Of a DNA stretch of 16,746 nucleotides, positions 1 through 7,175 are shown one piece after another (positions within the stretch are counted from its first letter, which is position 1; each line of letters opens with the position of its first letter). The position numbers and the translations under genes were made by a program. The notes under the pieces are model-generated. The model was not told the DNA's origin, ran no database searches, and saw only the letters and a list, made by a program, of their open reading frames with translations. The stretch is from JAZDKP01 sp043802925 (lineage in GTDB: Bacteria; Fibrobacterota; OXYB2-FULL-49-7; JAEUSG01): assembly GCA_043802925.1 (NCBI GenBank), contig JAZDKP010000051.1, positions 1 through 16,746 on the forward strand, read 5' to 3'.

Positions 1-101
1 TCCGCCTTGAACCGCAGCCCGAGCACCGCGGGCTTGAAAATCCGGTAACCATAGGCGAGTTCTTGCGCGCCCAGCTTTTTCCCGTCAAACCGGGTCAGCA
101 T
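1..101 (-). CDS. partial unidentified protein (N-terminal 33 residues)
   Basis: This is the start of a gene that runs off the left edge, read leftward. ATG at 101 is preceded by a strong Shine-Dalgarno (GAGGAGGA on the minus strand, plus positions about 111-118) at a suitable distance, and the frame is open to the edge. The visible peptide begins MLTRFDGKKLGAQELAYGYR. I do not recognise a family from so short a piece. It diverges from the ribosomal protein genes on its right. An alternative reading is that a longer gene starts at ATG 151 (MKVLFIYC...) and a frameshift separates the two pieces. Confidence 0.55.
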   Translation of the reverse strand, partial: MLTRFDGKKLGAQELAYGYRIFKPAVLGLRFKA

Positions 102-151
102 GGGCGGAAATCCTCCTCGGGCGTGGAACAGTAAATGAAAAGGACTTTCAT
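95..151 (-). other. possible 18-codon upstream ORF overlapping the next start
   Basis: ATG at 151 opens a short frame (MKVLFIYCSTPEEDFRPC, then TGA). It ends in an ATGCTGA overlap with the start codon at 101 of the partial gene. The strong ribosome-binding site of that gene lies inside this ORF. It has no good ribosome-binding site of its own. It could be a coupled leader peptide, a frameshifted true N-terminus (MKVLFIY is typical of the first beta strand of B12-binding or Rossmann-like domains), or chance. An AT-rich -10-like TATTAT lies upstream at 164-169 (minus strand), without a convincing -35. Confidence 0.2.
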
Positions 152-222
152 GGCTTTTTTAAGATAATATTATTGAAGAGGGCCGGTGCCGGGAAAAAAG
201 CGCGGAAAACCTCACCCAATCC

Positions 223-252
223 TTGACTCTTTCTTTCCTTTCAATGTATATT
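223..252 (+). promoter_or_regulatory. sigma70-like promoter for the rplM-rpsI operon
   Basis: TTGACT at 223-228 matches the -35 consensus at 5 of 6 positions. It is followed by an 18-nt spacer and TATATT at 247-252 as the -10 (5 of 6 to TATAAT). Transcription would start near 258-260, giving a leader of about 40 nt before rplM. The spacer is pyrimidine-rich. This is the best promoter match I noticed in the window. Confidence 0.7.
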
Positions 253-299
253 ACTCAGTCTCTAACACCCATTGTGTCATTTTTTGCCTGGAGATGATT

Positions 300-731
300 G
301 TGAAAACGAAGATTGCGACCGAAAAGGAAATTCTACGCGCCTGGAAGCTCGTGGATGCCGACGGAAAAACACTGGGCCGCATGGCCAGCAAGGTGGCTGT
401 CATGCTCATCGGCAAGGACAAACCCCTCTTTTCACCCCATCAGGACCACGGCGACTACGTGGTGGTCATCAACGCGGAAAAAGTGCACCTGACCGGGAAA
501 AAGGCCGACACCAAGGAATATTTCAGGCACAGCAAAACGCCGGGCAACTGGCGCATGATTCCGTACAAGGAAAAGCTTGAAAAAGCCCCTGAAGACATCG
601 TCAAAACAGCGGTCAACGGCATGATCCAGAGCAAGGGGCCCCTCGGCCGGCGCATCAAGAGCAAACTCTTCGTCTATGCCGGTCCCGAACACCCGCACGC
701 GGCCCAGAAACCCGTGGCTGTGGCCGTATAA
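300..731 (+). CDS. rplM: 50S ribosomal protein L13
   Basis: L13 is an early-assembling protein of the large ribosomal subunit. From the GTG at 300 the product is 143 residues, the usual family length (about 142-150). Landmarks are W15 followed by LVDADGKTLGR, the central HLTGKK stretch (63-68) and the L13 signature around residues 105-128 (VNGMIQSKGPLGRR then FVYAG). The start was chosen because GGAG at 290-293 sits 6 nt before the GTG at 300. For the in-frame ATG at 294 the same motif would touch the start codon, and upstream in-frame codons to 186 would add residues foreign to L13 and lie partly above the promoter. It is the first gene of the ribosomal block; rpsI follows after 35 nt, the normal pairing. 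Confidence 0.95.
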   Translation: MKTKIATEKEILRAWKLVDADGKTLGRMASKVAVMLIGKDKPLFSPHQDHGDYVVVINAEKVHLTGKKADTKEYFRHSKTPGNWRMIPYKEKLEKAPEDIVKTAVNGMIQSKGPLGRRIKSKLFVYAGPEHPHAAQKPVAVAV

Positions 732-766
732 CCGTTCTTTTTTTATTTATCGAGGAGAAGAGTCCC

Positions 767-1165
767 GTGGCGGAAAAGAAAAATGTGAACTGTACCATCG
801 GACGGCGCAAAAACGCCGTGGCCCGCGTCCGTATGTTCCCTGGCGGAGAATCCATTCTTGTCAACGGCCGTGAGCTCATGGAATACTTCAAGAACGAGCG
901 CCTTAAAATAGAGGTCGAAAAGCCCCTGCGCATCACGGAAAAGTTCGGCCAGTACTCGGTCAAGGCCACGCTCACCAGCGGCGGCCTCTCCGGGCAGGCC
1001 GATGCGCTCAAGCTCGGTATCGCCCGCGCGTTGTGCGTGGCCGAACCCGCGTTGCGCACCATCCTTAAAAAAGCAGGGCTGCTCACCCGCGATCCCCGCA
1101 TCGTTGAGCGTAAAAAGTACGGCCGGAGCGGTGCCCGCAAGCGTTACCAGTTCTCAAAACGTTAG
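767..1165 (+). CDS. rpsI: 30S ribosomal protein S9
   Basis: S9 is a small-subunit protein whose C-terminal tail reaches the P-site tRNA anticodon. The product is 132 residues, normal length. Visible features are the N-terminal GRRKNAVARVR (12-22), the S9 signature near 71-90 (SGGLSGQADALKLGIARAL) and the strictly conserved terminus QFSKR. The start is a GTG at 767 with GAGGAG at 752-757, 9 nt upstream. It is co-transcribed with rplM. Confidence 0.97.
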   Translation: MAEKKNVNCTIGRRKNAVARVRMFPGGESILVNGRELMEYFKNERLKIEVEKPLRITEKFGQYSVKATLTSGGLSGQADALKLGIARALCVAEPALRTILKKAGLLTRDPRIVERKKYGRSGARKRYQFSKR

Positions 1166-1203
1166 TCTTTTTATAAATCCAGCACGCGGCAGGCCGAAAC
1201 CGT

Positions 1204-1235
1204 TGCCAGGGTTCCGCCATTGTTTGGCGGTGGCA
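1204..1235 (+). promoter_or_regulatory. hairpin in the rpsI-rpsB spacer
   Basis: In the 114-nt spacer, CCGCCA (1214-1219) pairs with TGGCGG (1225-1230) around a TTGTT loop. TGCCA (1204-1208) pairs with TGGCA (1231-1235), leaving a 5-nt one-sided bulge (1209-1213). No T-run follows, so it is not a typical intrinsic terminator. rpsB leaders in other bacteria carry S2-responsive control elements, so an autoregulatory or processing structure is possible. The identity is not proven by sequence. I saw no convincing promoter in the spacer. Confidence 0.4.
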
Positions 1236-1279
1236 GCAGTATGCCGCGGAAGAAACAAACCTGAATAAGGAGAAAAACA

Positions 1280-2164
1280 ATGGCCGAACTCACACTGCAG
1301 ACCCTTCTCGAAGCCGGCGCCCATTTCGGGCACCAGACCAGTCGCTGGAACCCCAAAATGCAGCGGTACATCCTTACCGCCAAAAACGGGATCCATCTCA
1401 TCAACCTCAAAGAGACCCTCACCTGCATCGCGGCCGCTAAAAAAAAGCTGGTGGAGGTGGTCGAAAGCGGCGGGTTCATCCTGTTCGTGGGCACCAAGAC
1501 GCAGGCCCAGGACGTTGTGGGCGAGGCCGCGGAACTGGCCAAGCAGTTCTATATCAACCAGCGCTGGTTGGGCGGACTCCTCACAAACTACGAGACTGTC
1601 AAGCGCTCCATCCGCAAGGTCGACGACATCGACAAGGCTGAGGCCGACGGGACCTTTGGCATACTGCCCAAGAAAGAGGTCAACATCCTCAAGAAAAAGC
1701 GCGAGAACATCCTCACGGACCTCAAGGGCGTTCGCGAAATGAAGCACCTGCCCGGCGCGGTCGTGGTGGTGGACATCATCAAGGAGCACATCGCTGTGGC
1801 CGAGGCCAACCGGCTCGGCATTCCCATTATCGCCATCGTCGACACCAACAGCGATCCCACGCAGGTCAACTACCCGATGCCCGCCAACGACGACTCGCTC
1901 AAGACCATTTCCCTCATCCTCATGGAACTGGCCACGGCCATCGCGGCCACGCCCGTCAAGTATGTGCGCAAGGACGAAAAGGAAGACGTCGTTGACGGAA
2001 AACGGCGCGTGGTCAAGCGCAAGGTTGTCAAAAAGATCATCAAGAAAAAGCGCCTTAAGTCCACCGTCGAGGCCGGCGCCGCTGACGCCGAGACCGTGAT
2101 GGTCGATGCCGACGGCGATGACGAAGAGGTGGAGGTCGTCGAGGTCGTTGAGGTCAAGGAATAA
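1280..2164 (+). CDS. rpsB: 30S ribosomal protein S2 with a long charged C-terminal extension
   Basis: S2 binds late on the small subunit, near the mRNA exit platform beside S1. ATG at 1280 has AAGGAG at 1267-1272. The core, residues 1 to about 228, is canonical: EAGAHFGHQTSRWNPKM (11-27), NQRWLGGLLTN (93-103), DTNSDP (188-193) and PANDD (201-205). The protein is 294 residues, longer than the roughly 230-260 typical. The extra tail has a lysine/arginine-rich block at 241-260 and then a strongly acidic block (about 266-294) built of VEVVEVVEV-like repeats. tsf follows 29 nt later, the near-universal rpsB-tsf pairing. Confidence 0.96.
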   Translation: MAELTLQTLLEAGAHFGHQTSRWNPKMQRYILTAKNGIHLINLKETLTCIAAAKKKLVEVVESGGFILFVGTKTQAQDVVGEAAELAKQFYINQRWLGGLLTNYETVKRSIRKVDDIDKAEADGTFGILPKKEVNILKKKRENILTDLKGVREMKHLPGAVVVVDIIKEHIAVAEANRLGIPIIAIVDTNSDPTQVNYPMPANDDSLKTISLILMELATAIAATPVKYVRKDEKEDVVDGKRRVVKRKVVKKIIKKKRLKSTVEAGAADAETVMVDADGDDEEVEVVEVVEVKE

Positions 2165-2193
2165 CGAACGATTTTACGATTAGGAGAACGCAT

Positions 2194-3072
2194 ATGATAA
2201 TTGAAGTCACTGCCAGTGCGGTCAAGGAGCTCCGCGAAAAAAGCGGCGCGGGAATGATGCAGTGCAAAAAAGCGCTGCAAGAAACCTCGGGCGACGTCGA
2301 AAAGGCCATCGAATACCTTCGCAAGCAGGGACAAATCCAGGCGGGCAAGCGTTCCGGCCGTACGGCTAAAGAGGGCAAAATCGCCTCCGCCATCCAGGGC
2401 AACACCGCGGTCATGCTCGAGCTTAACAGTGAGACCGACTTTGTTTCGCGCAACGACGATTTTAACGCGCTCCTCGGAAATCTCGTCCAGGTCGCGCTCG
2501 AAAAGCAGCCCGTTGGCCTCGAGGCTTTCGAGGCCGCGTCCTCCGCGGTCTTTGGCAACCGTACGGTCAAGGACGCGGTCATGGAAAAGGCCGGCATCAT
2601 CGGCGAAAATATCAGCCTCCGACGCGTCATGGTCCTGCACGCTTCCGCGGACGAGAAAATCTTCACTTATATACACATGGGTGGAAAAATCGGCGTCCTG
2701 CTCACGCTCAAAGGCGAGGCTTCCGCTCTCGGGCACAATAAGGTGCTGGAGGCGGGCAAGGACTTTTGCATGCACATCGCGGCCTCCAGCCCCATTGCCC
2801 TCAAAAAAGAGGACGTGCCGGCCGACAAAATCGCCAGCGAGACCGAAATCTTCAAGGAACTGGCCCGCAAGGAGGGCAAGCCCGAAAAGATGCTCGATAA
2901 AATCGTCCAGGGCCGCGTCGAAAAGTTCTTCAAGGAAAACTGCCTGGTCGACCAGCCTTTTGTCAAGAATCCGGACAAGAGCGTTTCGCAGGTCCTGGCC
3001 GAGGCGGGCAAGGAGGCCGGCAGCGCCGTGTCCCTCACCGCGTTTGTCCGGTACCAGCTGGGCTCCGAGTAA
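2194..3072 (+). CDS. tsf: translation elongation factor Ts
   Basis: EF-Ts is the nucleotide exchange factor that removes GDP from EF-Tu. The 292-residue product has the N-terminal UBA-like domain with VKELREKSGAGMMQCKKAL (10-28). The TDFV motif (81-84), which contacts the EF-Tu Mg/GDP site, is followed by SRNDDF. The core subdomains continue through DQPFVK near the C-terminus. ATG at 2194 has GGAG at 2183-2186. It is downstream of rpsB and one nucleotide before pyrH. Confidence 0.97.
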   Translation: MIIEVTASAVKELREKSGAGMMQCKKALQETSGDVEKAIEYLRKQGQIQAGKRSGRTAKEGKIASAIQGNTAVMLELNSETDFVSRNDDFNALLGNLVQVALEKQPVGLEAFEAASSAVFGNRTVKDAVMEKAGIIGENISLRRVMVLHASADEKIFTYIHMGGKIGVLLTLKGEASALGHNKVLEAGKDFCMHIAASSPIALKKEDVPADKIASETEIFKELARKEGKPEKMLDKIVQGRVEKFFKENCLVDQPFVKNPDKSVSQVLAEAGKEAGSAVSLTAFVRYQLGSE

Positions 3073-3073
3073 C

Positions 3074-3790
3074 ATGGCGGCCGGCTACAAGCGCATCCTT
3101 CTCAAAATCTCCGGCGAGGCCCTGATGGGACATCAGGGCTTTGGCATCGACCCTGTCATGGTCGAACAGGTCTGCGGCGAAATCGCCGATATCCGCAACA
3201 GCGGCGTTGAAATCGCAGTGGTCGTGGGCGGCGGCAACATCTTTCGCGGCTACAAGGCCAGCACCGCGGGCGGCATGGATCGCGTCACGGCCGACCACAT
3301 GGGCATGCTCGCCACGGTCATCAATGCGCTCGCCATGCAGGACCGGTTGGAAAAGCGCGGTATCTTCACCCGCGTCATGAGCGCCATCCGCATGGAGCAG
3401 GTCGCGGAGACCTTCATCCGCCGGCGCGCCGTGCGCCACATGGAAAAGGGGAGGGTCATTCTCTTCGCCGCGGGCACGGGCAACCCCTATTTCACCACTG
3501 ACACTGCAGGGGTTCTTCGCGCCATCGAAATCAAGGCGGAGGCCATCTTCAAGGCCACCAAGGTCGACGGTGTGTACGACAGTGACCCGGTCACAAACCC
3601 CAAGGCCAAAAAGTTCGAACGCATCACCTACGATGAGGTCCTCAGCCGCCACCTCAAGGTCATGGATGCCACGGCCATTGCCCTGTGCGCGGAAAACAAG
3701 CTCCCGCTCGTGGTCTTTAACCTGCTCACCCCGGGCAATCTCCAGCGCGCCGTCTCGGGTGAACCCGTGGGCACGGTCGTCGGCGAATAA
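3074..3790 (+). CDS. pyrH: UMP kinase
   Basis: PyrH phosphorylates UMP to UDP with ATP in pyrimidine nucleotide synthesis. It is a hexameric amino-acid-kinase-fold enzyme of the bacterial cytosol. The 238-residue product (family about 235-245) shows LLKISGEAL (9-17), VVGGGNIFRG (50-59), GTGNPYFTTDT (134-144) and KVDGVYDSDP (163-172). ATG at 3074 is one base after the tsf stop and has only a weak ribosome-binding site, which points to coupling with tsf. The same frame is open upstream inside tsf, but those residues do not belong to the kinase. Confidence 0.97.
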   Translation: MAAGYKRILLKISGEALMGHQGFGIDPVMVEQVCGEIADIRNSGVEIAVVVGGGNIFRGYKASTAGGMDRVTADHMGMLATVINALAMQDRLEKRGIFTRVMSAIRMEQVAETFIRRRAVRHMEKGRVILFAAGTGNPYFTTDTAGVLRAIEIKAEAIFKATKVDGVYDSDPVTNPKAKKFERITYDEVLSRHLKVMDATAIALCAENKLPLVVFNLLTPGNLQRAVSGEPVGTVVGE

Positions 3791-3835
3791 ATACGTCTCT
3801 CAAAATCATCCTCGTTTGTACTGTAAATTATTATA

Positions 3836-3864
3836 TTTTCACAAATTGCAGCAGTCTGTATCAT
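3836..3864 (+). promoter_or_regulatory. possible promoter in the pyrH-frr spacer
   Basis: The 104-nt spacer (3791-3894) is much more AT-rich than its surroundings. TTTTCA (3836-3841), 17 nt, TATCAT (3859-3864) is a moderate sigma70-like pair (4/6 and 5/6). AT-richness makes chance matches likely. The spacer contains no gene and no clear terminator hairpin, so readthrough from pyrH also seems possible. Confidence 0.3.
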
Positions 3865-3880
3865 TAATTCAATAATTTAT

Positions 3881-3887
3881 AAGGAGG
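3881..3887 (+). promoter_or_regulatory. near-perfect Shine-Dalgarno for frr
   Basis: AAGGAGG, 7 nt before the frr ATG, is essentially the full anti-16S complement and stronger than most other ribosome-binding sites here. It suggests frr starts its own high translation and is not coupled to pyrH. Confidence 0.8.
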
Positions 3888-3894
3888 TCCTTAT

Positions 3895-4452
3895 ATGAGC
3901 GAACAATCCATCAAAGAATGCGAAGCGCGCATGAAAAAGAGCGTGGACAGCACTAAAAATGACATTAACAACCAGCGGACCGGACGCGCCAACCCTGCGG
4001 TTCTCGACAACATCAAAGTCGATTATTACGGCGTTCCCACACCGCTGAGCCAGGTCGGCAACATCAGCGTGCCCGAACCCCGGCTGATTGTCATCCATCC
4101 CTGGGACAAAAGCATGTGCGCCCTTGTCGAAAAGGCCATCCAGGAGGCCAATATCGGCCTGACCCCCCAGAACAATGGCAACCTTGTGCGCCTGCCCATC
4201 CCCGAGCTTTCCGAGGAACGGCGCAAGGAAATCGTCAAGCAGTGCAAAAAAATCGCTGAGGACGGCCGGGTGGCGGTGCGCAACATCCGCCGCGACGGCA
4301 ACGAGGTCGTCAAGAACGAGGAAAAGGGAAAGAAAATCACGGAGGACGATTCCCGCAAGCAGCAGGAACGCATCCAGAAGCTGACCGACCAGTACATCAA
4401 GCAAATCGATGAGCTTCTGACGAAGAAGGAAAAGGAGATAATGGAAGTTTAA
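3895..4452 (+). CDS. frr: ribosome recycling factor
   Basis: RRF splits post-termination ribosomes together with EF-G. The 185-residue product is exactly the family length. It has RTGRANP (28-34), LIVIHPWD (64-71), PIPELSEERRKE (101-112) and VRNIRRD (128-134), the hallmark of the three-helix bundle. The C-terminal helix is rich in lysine and glutamate. The start follows the very strong ribosome-binding site. The stop overlaps the uppS start (TAATG). Confidence 0.98.
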   Translation: MSEQSIKECEARMKKSVDSTKNDINNQRTGRANPAVLDNIKVDYYGVPTPLSQVGNISVPEPRLIVIHPWDKSMCALVEKAIQEANIGLTPQNNGNLVRLPIPELSEERRKEIVKQCKKIAEDGRVAVRNIRRDGNEVVKNEEKGKKITEDDSRKQQERIQKLTDQYIKQIDELLTKKEKEIMEV

Positions 4453-5186
4453 TGCCCAAACGTACCACCCTCGACCCCGCACTTATACCGGCGCACATCG
4501 CCATCATCATGGACGGAAACGGCCGCTGGGCCAAAAAGCACGGCCGGTTGCGCGTCTTTGGCCACCGCGCGGGGACCGACGCCACCCGCCGCATCGTGCG
4601 CGCCTGCGGCGAACTGGGCGTCAAAGTGCTCACCCTCTACGTCTTCTCGTACGAAAACTGGCGCCGCCCCTCGCTCGAAGTCTCGGCCCTTATGCGGCTG
4701 CTTATTGAAATGGTGCGCAAGGAGATTCGCGACCTCAACAAAAATAACGTGCGGCTCAACGCCATCGGCGACCTTTCGCTTCTGCCCGGTAAAACACGGC
4801 AGGTGCTCCTCGACGGCATCGAGGCCACCTCAAAAAACACCGGGCTTCTGCTCAACCTGGCCATCAGTTACAGTGGCCGGTTGGAAATCGTGCGCGCGGT
4901 CCGCCTGGCGGCCAAGGACATCGCGTCGGGCAAGCTCGCACCCGAACTGCTCAACGAGGAAAAGCTCTCGGGTTACATGTACACCGCAGGCCTGCCCGAC
5001 CCGGACCTTATGGTACGCACGGGCGGTGACCTGCGCATCTCCAATTTTCTGCTCTGGCAACTGGCCTATACCGAGCTCTATGTGACGGATGTGCTTTGGC
5101 CTGATTTTGACCGCCGCCATCTCGAAGAGGCCATCCTGTCCTACCAGAACCGCGAGCGCCGATTCGGCCTTGTCAAGGAGTCCTGA
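4452..5186 (+). CDS. uppS: isoprenyl transferase (undecaprenyl diphosphate synthase)
   Basis: UppS condenses farnesyl diphosphate with isopentenyl diphosphate in cis to make the C55 carrier lipid for peptidoglycan and O-antigen. The 244-residue product shows the substrate P-loop MDGNGRWAKK (20-29) with catalytic D21, FSYENW (65-70) and the signature RTGGDLRISNFLLWQ (189-203) with AYTELY after it. The NYGGR-type motif reads SYSGR (139-143), a mild variant. The start overlaps the frr stop by one base, so translation is probably coupled. The short form uppS is used although some annotations say ispU. Confidence 0.96.
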   Translation: MPKRTTLDPALIPAHIAIIMDGNGRWAKKHGRLRVFGHRAGTDATRRIVRACGELGVKVLTLYVFSYENWRRPSLEVSALMRLLIEMVRKEIRDLNKNNVRLNAIGDLSLLPGKTRQVLLDGIEATSKNTGLLLNLAISYSGRLEIVRAVRLAAKDIASGKLAPELLNEEKLSGYMYTAGLPDPDLMVRTGGDLRISNFLLWQLAYTELYVTDVLWPDFDRRHLEEAILSYQNRERRFGLVKES

Positions 5187-5190
5187 CCGC

Positions 5191-6015
5191 GTGTCCGAAC
5201 TCATCAAACGCATTCTTTTCGCGGTCGCGGCCATCCCGGTGACCGTCTTCTTCGTCTGGCAGGGCGGCCAGTTGTTCCGCGGCTTCACGCTGCTCCTGCT
5301 GCTCGGTGCGGGCGTTGAATACTACTTCCTGACCCGCGCCAAGGGCATCCACGCCTACCTGCCCGCGTTGCTTTTGGGTATCGCCTTCTTCGGTTTCCGC
5401 CACTCTTTCATCCTTGACCGGCCCGCGGAGGCCCTCCTGTTCCCGCTCCTGTCCGCCCTGCTGCTGGCTCTTTTTGTACGCGAAGTGTTGCTGGCGGACC
5501 CGGACAAGGCCTTTGCCCGTGCCGGCGGCACGCTGCTCGGCATCCTCTACATCGGTTTTTTCGGCTCCTACCTCATTTCCATCAGCGAGCACCCCGTGCG
5601 CCTGTTTAAGCCGCAGGCCCTGCTCCTCCCGTTCCTCCTCGCGGTATGGGGTAGCGATTCCTTCGCGTACCTCTTTGGCCGACTCTTTGGCCGGCGGCTC
5701 CTGGCCCCCCGGCTTTCCCCAAAAAAGACCTGGGAGGGCCTGGCCGGGTCCGTGGTGGGCGCCATCGCAGGCATGCTCATCGGCCGGTCGCTTCTCCTTC
5801 CCGCATTCCCGTCCATGCTCTCCACCGTGCTCATGGGTTTCCTGCTGGGCCTTCTGGGCCAGGCCGGCGACCTGTTCGAGTCCCTGCTCAAACGTTCCAG
5901 CAATGTCAAGGATTCCTCGCATCTTTTCCCGGGCCACGGCGGCATTCTTGACCGCATTGACGCGCTTATTTTTTGCGCACCGGCCTATTATTACCTGTTG
6001 TTCCTCCTAAAGTGA
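5191..6015 (+). CDS. cdsA: phosphatidate cytidylyltransferase (CDP-diglyceride synthase)
   Basis: CdsA makes CDP-diacylglycerol from phosphatidic acid and CTP at the inner membrane, the branch point of phospholipid synthesis. The GTG at 5191, with AAGGAG at 5175-5180, gives 274 residues. The frame is open further upstream, but that part lies inside uppS. The protein is mostly hydrophobic, with several membrane segments (about 8-25, 31-48, 58-70, 83-100, 112-130, 143-162, 185-225 and 256-272). The family signature is complete at 231-257: SLLKR, KD at 240-241, then PGHGGILDRID. uppS ends 4 nt upstream and dxr starts 11 nt downstream. Confidence 0.95.
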   Translation: MSELIKRILFAVAAIPVTVFFVWQGGQLFRGFTLLLLLGAGVEYYFLTRAKGIHAYLPALLLGIAFFGFRHSFILDRPAEALLFPLLSALLLALFVREVLLADPDKAFARAGGTLLGILYIGFFGSYLISISEHPVRLFKPQALLLPFLLAVWGSDSFAYLFGRLFGRRLLAPRLSPKKTWEGLAGSVVGAIAGMLIGRSLLLPAFPSMLSTVLMGFLLGLLGQAGDLFESLLKRSSNVKDSSHLFPGHGGILDRIDALIFCAPAYYYLLFLLK

Positions 6016-6026
6016 ATGCGGGCGCA

Positions 6027-7175
6027 ATGAAACGGATCACCCTGCTCGGATCCACCGGATCCATCGGTGAAAACAGCCTTCAGGTCCTCCGCGACCACCC
6101 CGCGGAATACCGCGTGACCGGCCTATCCACGCGGGGCAACGTGGACCGACTGAACCGGCAGATTGCCGAGTTTTCGCCCTCGCAGGTCGTGGTGGCCGAC
6201 GCCTCCCAGGCCGCGCACGTGACCCAGCGGCCGGGCCTCTCTGTCATTGCGGGGCCCGAAGGGCTTTCGGCGCTGGCCGAAGGCGACTACGACATCCTCA
6301 TCAACGCGCTTGTGGGCGCGGCCGGCATCAAGCCCGCCTGCCTCGCGGCACGGCGCGGCAAACGTATTGCGCTTGCCAACAAGGAAAGCCTGGTGGCCGC
6401 GGGCGGCCTCATCCTTTCCGAACTCGCGAAAAGCGGCGGCTGCATCCTGCCGGTTGACAGCGAGCATTCGGCCATCCTCCAGTGCCTCCAGGGTTCGCGC
6501 CCCGCAGAAATAGAAAAAATCATCATCACCGCTTCGGGCGGCCCTTTTCGCACCACGCCCGCGTCTGCGCTGCCCAATGTCACGGCCGCGGAGGCGCTTA
6601 AGCATCCCACCTGGAACATGGGCGCAAAAATAACCATCGACTCGGCCACGCTCATGAACAAGGGGCTTGAGGTCATTGAAGCCCATTTCCTGTTCAACGT
6701 GCCCTACGATAAAATCGAGGTGGTCCTCCATCCCCAGTCCATCATCCATTCCATGGTCCAGTTCGTGGACGGTTCGGTGATGGCCCACCTGGGCCACCCG
6801 GACATGAAAATGCCCATCCAGTACGCGCTGACCTGGCCGGAAAAGGCGTTGCTCGCGGGCCAACGGCTCAACTTTGCCGAACTGGGCCACCTCTACTTTG
6901 ACCGGCCCGACATGGGTAAGTTCCCCTGCCTCGCACTCGCCTACGAGGCGGGCCGTGCCGGCGACACCCTGCCCGCGGTCATGAACGCGGCCAACGAGGT
7001 GGCCGTGGAGGCCTTCCTCAAGGGGCGCATCCTCTTTACCGACATTCCGCGCTGCATCGAAAAGGCCATGCGCCGCCATACACCCCGGCCCGATTATACA
7101 CTTGACGAAATTCTGGCCATTGACGCTGAAACCCGAAAAGAGGTCGATTCATGGGTATTGTCCTCGGCGTATTGA
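6027..7175 (+). CDS. dxr: 1-deoxy-D-xylulose 5-phosphate reductoisomerase
   Basis: DXR (IspC) converts DXP to MEP with NADPH and Mn/Mg, the first committed step of the non-mevalonate isoprenoid route that feeds UppS. The 382-residue product has the NADPH loop LGSTGSIG (7-14), LANKE (116-120), metal ligands D144 and E146 in PVDSEHSA, the catalytic loop NMGAKITIDSATLMNK (197-212) and MNAANE (319-324). ATG at 6027 places the first beta strand directly at the N-terminus, as in homologues. The ribosome-binding site is weak, so coupling to cdsA is likely. Its 3' end overlaps rseP by 25 nt. Confidence 0.97.
   Translation: MKRITLLGSTGSIGENSLQVLRDHPAEYRVTGLSTRGNVDRLNRQIAEFSPSQVVVADASQAAHVTQRPGLSVIAGPEGLSALAEGDYDILINALVGAAGIKPACLAARRGKRIALANKESLVAAGGLILSELAKSGGCILPVDSEHSAILQCLQGSRPAEIEKIIITASGGPFRTTPASALPNVTAAEALKHPTWNMGAKITIDSATLMNKGLEVIEAHFLFNVPYDKIEVVLHPQSIIHSMVQFVDGSVMAHLGHPDMKMPIQYALTWPEKALLAGQRLNFAELGHLYFDRPDMGKFPCLALAYEAGRAGDTLPAVMNAANEVAVEAFLKGRILFTDIPRCIEKAMRRHTPRPDYTLDEILAIDAETRKEVDSWVLSSAY

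Noticed and set aside
264..287. Small hairpin with T-run in the rplM leader (ACAC/GTGT, then TTTTTT)
   Set aside because: Only four base pairs; too weak to call a terminator or L13 leader element.
186..299. N-terminal extension of L13 from the upstream in-frame ATG-like codon
   Set aside because: It would start above the promoter's -10 element and add residues unlike any L13; GTG 300 has a properly spaced ribosome-binding site.
4866..4881. UppS SYSGR in place of NYGGR as an inactivating change
   Set aside because: The Arg and the catalytic Asp and C-terminal signature are intact; variation at these positions is not by itself a sign of loss.
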